Shown: positions 7,389-16,346 of the stretch, piece by piece
How the letters are laid out: each line of letters opens with the position of its first letter
Position numbering within the stretch: position 1 is the stretch's first letter
Origin: Burkholderia sp. lig30
Lineage (GTDB): Bacteria; Pseudomonadota; Gammaproteobacteria; Burkholderiales; Burkholderiaceae
DNA: 64,000 nucleotides
Direction of reading: 5' to 3'
NCBI RefSeq assembly: GCF_000687455.2
Contig: NZ_JGVW01000049.1
Location: forward strand, 1-64,000
Translations under genes and position numbers: made by a program
Notes under the pieces: generated by a model
What the model was told of the DNA's origin: nothing
The model's database searches: none
Seen by the model: only the letters and a program-made list of their open reading frames with translations

Positions 7389-8776
7389 CGCAGCATCCAG
7401 TCGTCGGCATGGGTGGAGCCGTCCGCGCCAGGCGCGGCGGCGGCGGCGGCGGACGGGTGACCCGCCGTGCCGTCGGCGGCGCGCGCATACGCGGCGGCGG
7501 CCGTCCGGGCGGCGGCCGCATCGAAGCTGTCGGGCGCGCCGTCGACCGCGCGGATCGATAGCCCGCCCAACTGCAGCCCCGATGCGAGCAGGCGCGCGCG
7601 CAGCTCGCTTTCGTGCCGCGTGAGGCGCTCGGCGCCCGCCTCGTTCGCCCCCAGCCGCGCGACGAGCTGCGTGCCGTTCAGCACCAGGTCCGCATCGACG
7701 GTGCCGAGCGACGGCAGCGTCAGCGTCAGCCGCGTGCGCCACGCGATGCCGTCTTCCATGTCGGCGACGCGCGCCGCGTGCCCGCCGGAGCCATCGGGCT
7801 CGATCGTCCAGTCGAGCCGCGCGCCCGGCCAGGCCTCGCCGATCCAGCGAAACTGGTCGGTCGCGAGCAAATCGAGCTGCTGGCGCACGAGCGGCATGGT
7901 CGCCGGATGCAGCGCGGCCGACGTCGCCTGCGACGCGTCCGCGGAAGTGTCGGCGAGCGCCGCGCGCGCGTGCGTCCCTGGCGCGCCCTGCAGGTCGGCA
8001 TCGGCCGCGCGCGCATCGCCCGCCAGCGCGGCGAATCGCGGCGGCGTGGGCGCGTCAGGGGTCAGAAATGCGTGGGCAGGCGTGCCGGTCTGAGGCGGCG
8101 CGGCGGCGTCGCGTGCCGCGCCCGCCGGCAGCGGCACGCGCGCGGAGAGAATGTCTTCGAGCGACGGGTCGGGCACATCGCCGGCGCCCGTGCCCGCGGG
8201 TGTCGCCGACGGCATCGGCAGGCGCGCCTGCGGCTCGCGCTCGAGCGCGGCGGCGGGCCGCTGGCCGGCCAGCCACTGTGCGAGATGGGATTCGTAGAAA
8301 AGGCCGCTGTCGTTGACCGCTTGCGCGAGCGCCGCGCGCAGCGCCGCGACCGGCCCGGACGGCTGCGCGGCCTGGGTGGCCTGCGCGTGCTGCGCCGCCT
8401 GCGCCGCCGTGGACGACGCGTCCTGCGGCACGGTCGAGCCGGCCGCGTCTGCCGCCGTTTGCGACGCGGCGGCCATCAGCAGCGCGGCCGGATCGGCAAG
8501 CAACGGGACGCTGCCCATCACGGCCGGCGTCGCATCGCCGCCGAAGCGCGAGATTGCATCGAGCACGAGTCCGACCTCGGACAGCGCGGTTTGCGCGGAT
8601 GCCTGCGGCGGCGCCGAAAGCCCGGCGGCCTGCGCGGAAGACGGCGACGCGCCCGCGGCCGGCGTGCCGACCTGCGCGGCCGTCGCCCCGCCCATCGGCG
8701 GCATCGCGATGTCGGTCAGCAAGCTGTCGATGCGGCTCGCCAGCGTCGCGGCGGCTACGGAGTCGATACCGGTCAT
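7385..8776 (-). CDS. FliK-like hook-length control domain protein (second copy)
   Basis: The 463-residue protein has a long Ala/Pro/Gln-rich, probably disordered N-terminal part. Its C-terminal region (about 280-400: TDQFRWIGEAWPGARLDW... TLTLPSLGTVDADLVL... ESELRARLLASGLQLGGLSIRAVDG) fits the FliK/Flg_hook C-terminal fold that meets FlhB. It is distinct from the canonical fliK at 14981 and is followed by a stand-alone FlhB-C protein, so the two may form an accessory ruler/switch pair. One end of a repeat element lies one base upstream of the start codon, leaving no good ribosome site. Confidence 0.75.
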   Translation of the reverse strand: MTGIDSVAAATLASRIDSLLTDIAMPPMGGATAAQVGTPAAGASPSSAQAAGLSAPPQASAQTALSEVGLVLDAISRFGGDATPAVMGSVPLLADPAALLMAAASQTAADAAGSTVPQDASSTAAQAAQHAQATQAAQPSGPVAALRAALAQAVNDSGLFYESHLAQWLAGQRPAAALEREPQARLPMPSATPAGTGAGDVPDPSLEDILSARVPLPAGAARDAAAPPQTGTPAHAFLTPDAPTPPRFAALAGDARAADADLQGAPGTHARAALADTSADASQATSAALHPATMPLVRQQLDLLATDQFRWIGEAWPGARLDWTIEPDGSGGHAARVADMEDGIAWRTRLTLTLPSLGTVDADLVLNGTQLVARLGANEAGAERLTRHESELRARLLASGLQLGGLSIRAVDGAPDSFDAAAARTAAAAYARAADGTAGHPSAAAAAAPGADGSTHADDWMLR

Positions 8777-8777
8777 G

Positions 8778-8885
8778 CTAGGGCCTGTTCACGCTAATAA
8801 CGGGCTTGCGCCGGCCGCCAGACAGGCCGGGCACGAGGATTGCGAGGAAGCGGAGACGGCCCTGTTCGCTGGCGCCGGCCGGACA
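8778..8885 (+). repeat. Solo end of the 33-bp-terminus repeat family (copy 1)
   Basis: Positions 8778-8810 are identical to the terminal repeat at 27996-28028 and, inverted, to 28282-28314. The next 44 bases resemble the inner arm of the right end of that element (about 80% by eye), ending near 8854. Bases 8808-8883 can also form an imperfect hairpin (GCCGGCCGCCAG against CTGGCGCCGGCC). No second terminus is seen, so this is a truncated or solo-end copy. It abuts the start codon of the FliK-like gene. Confidence 0.8.
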
Positions 8886-8919
8886 TGGACCGGCGAACAC
8901 GCGCCCGCCGGGCACGCCG

Positions 8920-9252
8920 TCAGCCGCGTGCCTGATACATGTCCGTCAACATCTTGGTCGAGCGGCGCGACTCGAACAGCGCGGACAGCCGCGCGACTTC
9001 CGGCGTCGCGAGATCGCGGATCGCGGCGTCGTCGGCAAGAATGCGGCGAATCAGGTCGAGCTTGCGGCCCAGCTCGATTTCATCGAGCGACACGCCCACC
9101 TCGGCCTCCTTCAGGCCTTCGACGAGCCGCAGGTATTCCGCCTGCAGCCGCGACAGCGCGCCCCAGTCCGCGACGCGCGCCGCGCGCAGCATCCGTGCGG
9201 ATACCGCGACGATCGCGTCGTAACGCGCGAAATACTCTGCGTTCCGGTTCAT
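8920..9252 (-). CDS. fliT: Flagellar protein FliT-like chaperone
   Basis: The 110-residue helical protein sits directly after fliS, where FliT is normally encoded. FliT is the export chaperone for the filament cap FliD and, in enterics, a negative regulator of FlhDC. The sequence is charged and alpha-helical with few clear motifs, so assignment depends partly on position and size. The ATG (MNRNAEYFARYD) overlaps the fliS stop by four bases, indicating coupled translation; the longer in-frame extension upstream is inside fliS and is rejected. Confidence 0.75.
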   Translation of the reverse strand: MNRNAEYFARYDAIVAVSARMLRAARVADWGALSRLQAEYLRLVEGLKEAEVGVSLDEIELGRKLDLIRRILADDAAIRDLATPEVARLSALFESRRSTKMLTDMYQARG

Positions 9253-9683
9253 CGCGCCTGATCCGCAGCCTGCTGGGCAGCCATGCGAGCCACTTCCGGG
9301 GCGATGCCGGTCCACGCCTCCTCGAGCGTGGCGAGCAGGCCGTCGACCTCGATCAGCATCGACTCGCTTGCCTCCACGTTCGCCTGCAGCAGGCGGCGGC
9401 AGATGTAGCTGTACAGTGCGTCGAGGCGTGCCGCGATCTCGCCGCCCGCCTCGCGATTGAGCGCCTGCTGCAGGCCGCTCTCGACGATGCGGATCGCCTT
9501 GCCGATCGCCTCGCCGCGCGCCGGGACGTTGTTCTGCTGCATGTGCATGCGCGCCAGGGCGATCGCCTGGCGCGCGCCCTGATACAGCATCGCGATCAGG
9601 CGATGCGGGTTCGCGCTCATCACCCCTGTTTCGACGCCGACGCGCGCGTACGCGCTGGCTCCAGCGTGTCCTGGGGAAAACAT
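9249..9683 (-). CDS. fliS: Flagellar export chaperone FliS
   Basis: The 144-residue protein matches FliS, the cytoplasmic chaperone that keeps flagellin unpolymerised before export. Family features are YARVGVETGVMSANPHRLIAMLYQGARQAIALA (about residues 13-45), then RIVESGLQQALNREAGGEIAARLDALYSYICRRL near 70-105. A GGAGG-like ribosome site precedes the ATG (reverse strand 9687-9693). It heads a four-gene leftward operon and has a sigma-28-type promoter about 80 bases upstream, as expected for a late flagellar gene. Confidence 0.93.
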   Translation of the reverse strand: MFSPGHAGASAYARVGVETGVMSANPHRLIAMLYQGARQAIALARMHMQQNNVPARGEAIGKAIRIVESGLQQALNREAGGEIAARLDALYSYICRRLLQANVEASESMLIEVDGLLATLEEAWTGIAPEVARMAAQQAADQAR

Positions 9684-9762
9684 GCGCTCCTCCTTCTTCT
9701 AGATGCGTGGATGACGGTTGGTCCGCTGCCGCGTGACACTCGACGGCAGCCTTCTCCCGCTG

Positions 9763-9790
9763 TTATCGGAACGGAAACCCGAAAGCTTTA
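9763..9790 (-). promoter_or_regulatory. Sigma-28 (FliA) type promoter of the fliS operon
   Basis: On the reverse strand TAAAGCTT (9790-9783) and TCCGATAA (9770-9763) resemble the flagellar sigma consensus TAAAGTTT-N11-GCCGATAA, with one extra spacer base (TAAA-N16-TCCGATAA). It lies 80 bases upstream of the fliS ATG. The match marks fliS and the genes behind it as late flagellar genes. Confidence 0.75.
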
Positions 9791-9813
9791 GATGCGACCT
9801 GCCTGCCGTCGCG

Positions 9814-10158
9814 TCAGACGGACATCTGCATGATGTCGTTGTAGGCGGTCACCAGCTTGTTGCGGACCTGCAGCCCGAACTGGAAGCCGATGTTGGCCTT
9901 CTGCATGTCGACCATCACGTCGTTCAGCGACACGTTCGCCGCGCCGACTTCGAACGCCTGCGCCTCGCCGACCGATTTCTGCTGGTCGCCGCTGATCTTG
10001 TCGAGCGACGCCTTCAGCGCGCCCGCGAAAGTGCTGGCCGTCGCCGCGCCGGAGCCGGCCAGCGCCGCAGTCGGGCTCGCCGTGCCGCCGGTGGCCTGCG
10101 CGGCCATCGCCTGCATCTGTTGCAACACCGATCCGATTCCGCTGACGCTCGCAGTCAT
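9814..10158 (-). CDS. fliE: Flagellar hook-basal body protein FliE
   Basis: The 114-residue protein is FliE, the periplasmic adaptor between the MS ring and the rod. Typical features are the Ser/Ala-rich N terminus with [15 protein letters not shown] and the conserved C-terminal part [25 protein letters not shown]...[17 protein letters not shown]. The ATG at 10158 has a GGAGAG-like ribosome site immediately upstream. It diverges from fliF across a 243-base region that should hold promoters for both. Confidence 0.95.
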   Translation of the reverse strand: MTASVSGIGSVLQQMQAMAAQATGGTASPTAALAGSGAATASTFAGALKASLDKISGDQQKSVGEAQAFEVGAANVSLNDVMVDMQKANIGFQFGLQVRNKLVTAYNDIMQMSV

Positions 10159-10401
10159 GCTCTCTCCAGGAAAATGAACCCGGACGTGCCGGGCCGGCAA
10201 TTCGCTGCGCGCAACGCGCCCACCATGCCGGATGACGAAAAGCATAGCAGCGCGCCGCGCGGCAAAGCCGCGAAAGTACGGGGGAAACCCGGCTCTTTTC
10301 CGGCGATCGGATTGGCGGCGACATCCCGATAATCGCATCGTGTCATTGTCTGCCCGCTCGCCCGAGCGGGCCTGTCGTCCCGCTCCGGAGAACCTCGACG
10401 C

Positions 10402-12168
10402 ATGGATTCGCAGGCCAATTCGCTGATCAATCCCGACGCCCGCACGGGCCTCGCCACCCCGGCGCCCGCCGCCGCGGCGATGCCGGGCGCGGGCAGCGCC
10501 GGCGCGGACTTCGGCCTGGGCGGCTTCGCGGAGCGCATCCCCGGCATCGCGCGGATGAAGGGCAACCCGAAGCTGCCGTTCATCATCGCCGCCGCGCTCG
10601 CCGTCGCCGTGATCGTCGCGCTGGTGCTGTGGAGCCGTGCGCCCGACTACCGCGTGCTGTACAGCAACCTGTCGGACCGCGACGGCGGTGCGATCATCAC
10701 CGCGCTCCAGCAGGCAAACGTTCCCTACAAGTTCGCGGACGCCGGCGGCGCGATCCTCGTGCCGGCGGCGCAGGTTCACGAGATGCGCCTGAAGCTCGCG
10801 GCGATGGGGCTGCCCAAGGGCGGCTCGGTCGGCTTCGAGCTGATGGACAACCAGAAATTCGGCATCAGCCAGTTCGCCGAGCAGATCAACTACCAGCGCG
10901 CGCTCGAAGGCGAGCTGCAGCGCACGATCGAGTCGGTCAACGCCGTGCGCGCCGCGCGCGTGCATCTCGCGATCCCGAAGCCGTCGGTGTTCGTGCGCGA
11001 CCGCGAGGCGCCGTCCGCATCGGTGTTCGTGGATCTCTATCCGGGCCGCGTGCTCGATGAGGGCCAGGTGCTCGCGATCACGCGGATGGTCTCCTCGGGC
11101 GTGCCCGACATGCCCGCGAAGAACGTCACGATCGTCGACCAGGACGGCAACCTGCTGACCCAGCCGGCCTCGGCCAGCGGCCTCGACGCGAGCCAGCTCA
11201 AGTACGTGCAGCAGATCGAGCACAACACGCAAAAGCGCATCGACGCGATCCTCGCGCCGATCTTCGGCACCGGCAATGCCCGCTCGCAGGTCAGCGCCGA
11301 CGTCGATTTCTCGCAGGCCGAGCAGACCTCGGAAAGCTACGGCCCGAACGGCGTGCCGCAGCAGGCCGCGGTCCGCAGCCAGCAGACCAGCACCGCGACC
11401 GAGATGGCGACGGGCGCCGCGTCGGGCGTGCCGGGCGCGCTGTCGAACACCCCGCCGCAGCCGGCCTCCGCGCCGGTCGTCGCCGGCGCCGGCCAGAACG
11501 GGCCGGGCTCGACGCCGATCAGCGACCGCAAGGACCAGACGACCAACTACGAACTCGACAAGACGATCCGCCACATCGAGCAGCCGATGGGCGGCGTGAA
11601 GCGGCTGTCGGTCGCGGTCGTCGTCAACTACCAGCCGGTCACGGACGCGAAGGGCCACGTGACGATGCAGCCGCTGTCGGCGGCGAAGCTCGCGCAGGTC
11701 GAGCAGCTCGTCAAGGATGCGATGGGCTACGACGCGAAGCGCGGCGACTCGGTCAACGTCGTCAACGCCACGTTCTCGAACGCGGACGATCCGTTCGCGA
11801 ACCTGCCGTGGTGGCGCCAGCCCGAGATGATCGAGCTCGCGAAGGAAATCGCGAAGTGGCTCGGCATCGCGGCGGTCGCGGCGGCACTGTATTTCGTGTT
11901 CGTGCGCCCGGCGATGCGCCGCGCGTTCCCGCCGCCGGAACCGGCGGAGGCGGCGCTGCCCGTCGCGGACGAGGTGGTCGCGCTCGACGGCCTGCCCGCG
12001 TTCGAGCAGGAGAACGCGGAAGCCTCCGAGGCCGAGCTCGCGCTGCTCACCAGCGAGAACGACCGGGCCCGCTACGAACGCAATCTCGAATACGCGCGCA
12101 CGATCGCCCGCCAGGATCCGAAGATCGTCGCGACCGTCGTGAAGACCTGGGTGAACGATGAACGTTGA
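10402..12168 (+). CDS. fliF: Flagellar MS-ring protein FliF
   Basis: The 588-residue product forms the MS ring that anchors the basal body and export gate in the inner membrane. It has a first membrane helix (about residues 54-76), the YscJ/FliF domain with [21 protein letters not shown] and [27 protein letters not shown] (about 80-230), a large periplasmic region, a second membrane helix near 485-505, and a C-terminal cytoplasmic tail ([23 protein letters not shown]) that normally binds FliG. The FliG-binding tail is intact even though the next gene is only a fliG remnant. Confidence 0.96.
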   Translation: MDSQANSLINPDARTGLATPAPAAAAMPGAGSAGADFGLGGFAERIPGIARMKGNPKLPFIIAAALAVAVIVALVLWSRAPDYRVLYSNLSDRDGGAIITALQQANVPYKFADAGGAILVPAAQVHEMRLKLAAMGLPKGGSVGFELMDNQKFGISQFAEQINYQRALEGELQRTIESVNAVRAARVHLAIPKPSVFVRDREAPSASVFVDLYPGRVLDEGQVLAITRMVSSGVPDMPAKNVTIVDQDGNLLTQPASASGLDASQLKYVQQIEHNTQKRIDAILAPIFGTGNARSQVSADVDFSQAEQTSESYGPNGVPQQAAVRSQQTSTATEMATGAASGVPGALSNTPPQPASAPVVAGAGQNGPGSTPISDRKDQTTNYELDKTIRHIEQPMGGVKRLSVAVVVNYQPVTDAKGHVTMQPLSAAKLAQVEQLVKDAMGYDAKRGDSVNVVNATFSNADDPFANLPWWRQPEMIELAKEIAKWLGIAAVAAALYFVFVRPAMRRAFPPPEPAEAALPVADEVVALDGLPAFEQENAEASEAELALLTSENDRARYERNLEYARTIARQDPKIVATVVKTWVNDER

Positions 12169-12289
12169 TCGCCTGCCCGAACGTACGCTGCTGCCGATGC
12201 CGACTGGCCTGGCAGAAGTCGCGCAGGCATGCGTCGCCGGGCGCGGCCAGCCCGTGAACGGCGGCAACGTGGAAGACACCCATGACTGA
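12158..12289 (+). pseudogene. fliG: Remnant at the fliG position (43-codon ORF)
   Basis: Full-length fliG (about 330 codons) is expected here but only a 43-codon ORF is present. It keeps the overlaps expected of fliG: its ATG lies inside the fliF end and its stop overlaps the fliH start. The first 25 residues ([17 protein letters not shown]...) align weakly with my recollection of FliG N termini (MN..L....LL.M..G..E.AQ). The last residues (GGNVEDTHD) resemble the FliG tail. No middle, ARM or charged torque region exists. I read it as an internally deleted, diverged fliG; it could instead be an unrelated replacement. Confidence 0.55.
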
Positions 12290-12965
12290 TCAGGCGAGCG
12301 ACCTGTCGAAGCCGCTCACCGCGTACCAGCGGTGGGAGATGGCATCGTTCGACCCCCCGCCGCCGCCGCCGCCGCCCGACGAGACGGCGGCGGCCGCCGC
12401 CGCGCTCGCGGCGGAGCTGCAGCGCGTGCGCGACGCCGCGCATGCGGAAGGCATGGCGGCCGGCCACGTCGAAGGCCAGGCGCTCGGCTACCAGGCCGGC
12501 CACGAGCAGGGCCTCAAGCAGGGTTTCGAAGCCGGCCAGGTGGCCGCGCACGCCGAAGCCGCGCAGCTCGCGGCGCTCGCGGCAACCTTCAAGGAAGCGC
12601 TCGCCAGCGCCGAGCACGATCTCTCCGCCGACATCGCGCAGCTCGCAATCGATATCGCGCAGCAGGTCGTGCGCCAGCACGTGAAGCACGATCCCGCCGC
12701 GCTGGTGGCCGCCGTGCGTGAAGTGCTCGCGTCCGAACCCGCGCTGTCGGGCGCGCCGTACCTGTGCGTCAATCCGGCCGACCTGCCGGTCGTCGAAGCG
12801 TACCTGCAGGAAGAACTCGGCGCGCTCGGCTGGACCGTGCAGACCGACGCGGCGATCGAACGCGGCGGCTGCCGCGCGCACGCGGCGACAGGCGAAATCG
12901 ACGCGACGATCTCGACCCGCTGGGAGCGCGTCGCCGCGGCGCTCGGCAAGGTGAGCACATGGTGA
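12282..12965 (+). CDS. fliH: Flagellar assembly protein FliH
   Basis: The 227-residue protein is FliH, the regulator and stator of the export ATPase FliI. A Pro/Ala-rich start (eight consecutive prolines near residue 25) precedes the GxxxG-type helix region ([32 protein letters not shown], about 55-87), a hallmark of FliH. The C-terminal domain ([22 protein letters not shown]...) follows. It overlaps the fliG remnant by eight bases and fliI by seven bases. Confidence 0.93.
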   Translation: MTDQASDLSKPLTAYQRWEMASFDPPPPPPPPDETAAAAAALAAELQRVRDAAHAEGMAAGHVEGQALGYQAGHEQGLKQGFEAGQVAAHAEAAQLAALAATFKEALASAEHDLSADIAQLAIDIAQQVVRQHVKHDPAALVAAVREVLASEPALSGAPYLCVNPADLPVVEAYLQEELGALGWTVQTDAAIERGGCRAHAATGEIDATISTRWERVAAALGKVSTW

Positions 12966-14488
12966 CGCTCGCGTCCGAGCCGAACGCACCGGGCGGCCTC
13001 ACGCCGCTCGAGCGCGAAGTCGCACTCGCGTCGCTCGGCCCCGAATCCGCGCCCGATGCCCGCCTGGCCATCGCGCCGCTCGCCCCCGACGCGCTGCGCG
13101 CGCCGCACAACCCCCATCTCGCGCACTGGCGCTCGAACCTCGACGGCCTGCGCGCGCTGAACGCGCGCGCGTTGCCGATGCGCCCGTGCGGGCGCCTGAC
13201 CCGTGCCGCGGGCCTCGTGCTCGAAGCCGTCGGCCTGCGCCTGTCGGTCGGCGCCGAATGCACGATCGAGCTGCCGCCCGGCAGCTCGCTGCCGAGCGCG
13301 GAAGCCGAAGTGGTCGGGTTCTCGGGCGAGCGCCTGTTCCTGATGCCGACCACCGAAGTCCACGGCGTGCTGCCCGGCGCGCGCGTATGGCCGCTCGAAA
13401 GCGCGCCGATCGCCGATCCGCTGTCGGGCGCGAAGCGGCTGCCGGTCGGCTGGGGCATGCTCGGCCGCGTCGTCGACGCGTCGGGCCGCCCGCTCGACAA
13501 TCTCGGCCCGTTGACCTCGAAGGTCGACGCGCCGCTGTCCGCCCCGTCGATCAACCCGCTCGAGCGCGAGCCGATCCATCACGTGCTCGACGTCGGCGTG
13601 CGCGCGATCAACGGGCTGCTCACCGTCGGGCGCGGCCAGCGGATGGGCCTCTTTGCCGGCTCCGGCGTCGGCAAGTCGGTGCTGCTCGGCACGATGGCGC
13701 GCTACACGAGCGCCGAGGTGATCGTGATCGGCCTGATCGGCGAACGGGGCCGCGAAGTGAAGGAATTCATCGAGCAGATCCTCGGCGAGGACGGGCTCGC
13801 GCGCTCGGTCGTGGTCGCCGCGCCCGCCGACGTGTCACCGCTGCTGCGGATGCAGGGCGCGACATATGCGACCTCGCTCGCCGAATATTTCCGCGATCAG
13901 GGCAAGCACGTGCTGCTGCTGATGGATTCGCTGACCCGCTACGCGATGGCGCAGCGCGAGATCGCGCTCGCGATCGGCGAACCGCCTGCGACGAAAGGCT
14001 ATCCGCCGTCGGTGTTCGCGAAGCTGCCCGCGCTCGTCGAGCGCACCGGCAACGGCCCCGAAGGCGGCGGCTCGATCACCGCGTTCTACACCGTGCTGAC
14101 CGAAGGCGACGACCAGCAGGATCCGATCGCCGACTCCGCGCGCGCCATCCTCGACGGCCACGTCGTGCTGTCGCGTGCGCTCGCCGAAGCCGGCCACTAT
14201 CCGGCGATCGACATCGAAGCGTCGATCAGCCGCGCGATGACCGCGCTGATCGACGACGCGCACCTCGACCGGGTGCGCCAGTTCAAGCAGATGCTGTCGC
14301 GTTACCAGCGCAACCGCGACCTGATCGCGGTGGGCGCCTACGCGCCGGGGCGCGACGCGCAGCTCGACCGCGCGATCGCGCTCTACCCGCGCATCGAGGC
14401 CTTCCTGCAGCAGGGCTTTCGCGAATGCGCGCCGTTCGCATCGAGCCTCGCCGCGCTCGATGCGCTGTTCGACACTCAAGGAGGCTGA
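12959..14488 (+). CDS. fliI: Flagellum-specific ATP synthase FliI
   Basis: The 509-residue protein is the hexameric ATPase of the flagellar type III export apparatus, related to F1 beta. The Walker A motif [15 protein letters not shown] is near residue 234; [16 protein letters not shown] and the Walker B region [18 protein letters not shown] follow, then the [21 protein letters not shown] signature. I chose the ATG at 12959, which overlaps the fliH end, over earlier in-frame starts inside fliH. The N-terminal 80 residues are longer than in many FliI proteins but in frame. Confidence 0.96.
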   Translation: MVTLASEPNAPGGLTPLEREVALASLGPESAPDARLAIAPLAPDALRAPHNPHLAHWRSNLDGLRALNARALPMRPCGRLTRAAGLVLEAVGLRLSVGAECTIELPPGSSLPSAEAEVVGFSGERLFLMPTTEVHGVLPGARVWPLESAPIADPLSGAKRLPVGWGMLGRVVDASGRPLDNLGPLTSKVDAPLSAPSINPLEREPIHHVLDVGVRAINGLLTVGRGQRMGLFAGSGVGKSVLLGTMARYTSAEVIVIGLIGERGREVKEFIEQILGEDGLARSVVVAAPADVSPLLRMQGATYATSLAEYFRDQGKHVLLLMDSLTRYAMAQREIALAIGEPPATKGYPPSVFAKLPALVERTGNGPEGGGSITAFYTVLTEGDDQQDPIADSARAILDGHVVLSRALAEAGHYPAIDIEASISRAMTALIDDAHLDRVRQFKQMLSRYQRNRDLIAVGAYAPGRDAQLDRAIALYPRIEAFLQQGFRECAPFASSLAALDALFDTQGG

Positions 14489-14493
14489 CGCTC

Positions 14494-14952
14494 ATGGCCA
14501 AGAGCTTTCCCATGCAGATCCTGCTCGATCGCGCGAACGAGGACCTCGACGCCGCGACCAAGCAACTTGGCGTCGCGCAGCGCGAGCGCACCGACGCCGT
14601 GAACCAGCTCGACGCGCTGCTGCACTATCGCGACGAATATCACGCCCGTTTCGCGCAGACCGCGCAAAGCGGGATGCCTGCCGGCGACTGGCGGAATTTC
14701 CAGGCGTTCATCGACACGCTCGACGCGGCGATCGCGCAGCAGCGCCGCGTGCTCGCGGCCGCCGAGGCGCGCATCGACGAAGCCCGCCCGCACTGGCAAC
14801 AAAAGAAACGCACTGTCGGCTCGTATGAAATCCTGCAGGCGCGCGGCGTGACGCAAGAAGCCCGCCGCACCGCGAAGCGCGAACAGCGCGAAGCCGACGA
14901 ACACGCCGCCAAGGTCCTGCGCATGCGGGCCGACGCGGCGAACTCGATGTAA
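14494..14952 (+). CDS. fliJ: Flagellar export protein FliJ
   Basis: The 152-residue protein is predicted to be almost wholly coiled coil (alternating AAT..L..A.RER..A.NQL.AL heptads), as in FliJ. FliJ is the central stalk of the export ATPase and an escort for rod/hook chaperones. The ATG follows an AAGGAGG ribosome site at 14479-14485, with five bases between the fliI stop and this start. Its position between fliI and fliK is canonical. Confidence 0.92.
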   Translation: MAKSFPMQILLDRANEDLDAATKQLGVAQRERTDAVNQLDALLHYRDEYHARFAQTAQSGMPAGDWRNFQAFIDTLDAAIAQQRRVLAAAEARIDEARPHWQQKKRTVGSYEILQARGVTQEARRTAKREQREADEHAAKVLRMRADAANSM

Positions 14953-14980
14953 TCGTCCGTTTTCGACCGAGAGATACCCC

Positions 14981-16327
14981 ATGCCTTCACTGTCCATGCT
15001 CGGCGCGCTGATCGACACCGCCAGCGCCGCGATCAAGGCCGTCCGCCAGGCCAGCGCGTCCGATTCGTCCGCCGCCGCGAGCGGCGCGTCGGCAGCGAGC
15101 CCGCAGCCGTTCGCGCAGACGCTGCAGCAAAGCGTCACCTCGCACAATTCGGCTGCGTCGGGCAGCACATCGTCGTCGAATGCGGCGTCGGGCTCGACGT
15201 CGACGGTGGCGGACGGCACGAAGCCGTCCGGCAAGTCCGACGGCAAGTCCCACGACGACACCACGACCGGCGACGTGAATCCCGATGCCGCCGCGCTCGC
15301 CGCCGCTGCAGCGGTGCAGGCCCAGTTGCAGGCGCGCCCCGACGCGGCGACGACCGTCGCGAACGCGGCGTCGACGGTCGCGCAGGCCGCCACCGACGCG
15401 CAGCAGATGCTCGCCGGCGCGGCGAAGACGGTCGCGAATGCGGTTGCGGGTACCGCGCAGGATGCCTCGCAAACCGCCGGCGCCGGCACCCCGTCGACGA
15501 GCCAGGACGCGCTGCACGCAGCGCTCGCGAAGCTCACGGGCGGCGGCGGGGTGACGGTGCCGTCGGTCAGCGGGGCTGCCGCGCAGCCGGCCGCGACGTC
15601 GACCGCATCGGCGCTCGCGGAGAAGACGCCGACCTTCGGCAAGACGCTCGCCGACGCGAAGGACGCGCTCGCCGCGCCGCAGCCGCAGGCAGCTGCCACG
15701 CCGGCGCTGCAGGTCGACGCCGCCGCGAAGGTTGACGCATCGCACGCACTTGCCGCCACGCAGGACGCGACGACGGATGCGGCCAGCTCGACGCTCGCCG
15801 CGGCGACGGCCGTCGCGCAGCAGCAGAGCCTGAGCGCGGCGCAGTCGCCGGCCGCAAGCGCCGCCGCGACGACGCACTCGCTGGCGCCGCAAGTCGGCAC
15901 CACCGACTGGACGGAAGCGCTGAGCCAGAAGGTCGTATTCCTGTCGAATGCACACCAGCAAAGCGCCGAGCTGACGCTCAACCCGCCGGATCTCGGGCCG
16001 CTGCAGGTCGTGCTGCGGGTCGCCGACAATCACGCGCACGCGCTGTTCGTGTCGCAGCACGCGCAGGTGCGCGAGGCCGTCGAGGCCGCGCTGCCGAAGC
16101 TGCGCGAGGCGATGGAAGCCGGCGGCCTCGGCCTCGGCAGCACGACCGTCAGCGACGGCGGCTTCGCATCGTCCCAGCAAAACGCGCAGCAGGCGTTCGG
16201 CGGCGGCCAGTCGGCACGGCGCGGCAACGGCGCGTCGTCGGGCAGCGGCACCGTGATGGACGCCGCGGCGTCCACGGCCACCGTCGCGACCCAGCAAAGC
16301 GTCGGCCTCGTCGATACGTTTGCCTGA
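14981..16327 (+). CDS. fliK: Flagellar hook-length control protein FliK
   Basis: The 448-residue protein is the secreted molecular ruler that sets hook length and triggers the switch to filament export. Residues 1-300 are Ala/Ser/Thr/Gln-rich and probably disordered. The C-terminal domain (about 305-395) has the family pattern WTEALSQKVVFLSNAHQQSAELTLNPPDLGPLQV followed by HAQVREAVEAALPKLREAM. It is the last gene of the fliF-fliK run and its end meets the convergent GMC oxidoreductase gene after only 19 bases. Confidence 0.94.
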   Translation: MPSLSMLGALIDTASAAIKAVRQASASDSSAAASGASAASPQPFAQTLQQSVTSHNSAASGSTSSSNAASGSTSTVADGTKPSGKSDGKSHDDTTTGDVNPDAAALAAAAAVQAQLQARPDAATTVANAASTVAQAATDAQQMLAGAAKTVANAVAGTAQDASQTAGAGTPSTSQDALHAALAKLTGGGGVTVPSVSGAAAQPAATSTASALAEKTPTFGKTLADAKDALAAPQPQAAATPALQVDAAAKVDASHALAATQDATTDAASSTLAAATAVAQQQSLSAAQSPAASAAATTHSLAPQVGTTDWTEALSQKVVFLSNAHQQSAELTLNPPDLGPLQVVLRVADNHAHALFVSQHAQVREAVEAALPKLREAMEAGGLGLGSTTVSDGGFASSQQNAQQAFGGGQSARRGNGASSGSGTVMDAAASTATVATQQSVGLVDTFA

Positions 16328-16346
16328 GCCCCGGTGAGCGCGCCGG

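Noticed and set aside
8313-9791. Forward ORF containing LGPVHANNGLA and similar peptides
   Set aside because: The peptide is the translation of the repeat element terminus and the rest is antisense to flagellar genes; such ORFs mark the element, not a protein.
9814-12279. 821-codon reverse-strand ORF spanning fliF
   Set aside because: Only its end (9814-10158) is a real gene, fliE; the rest is the antisense of fliF.
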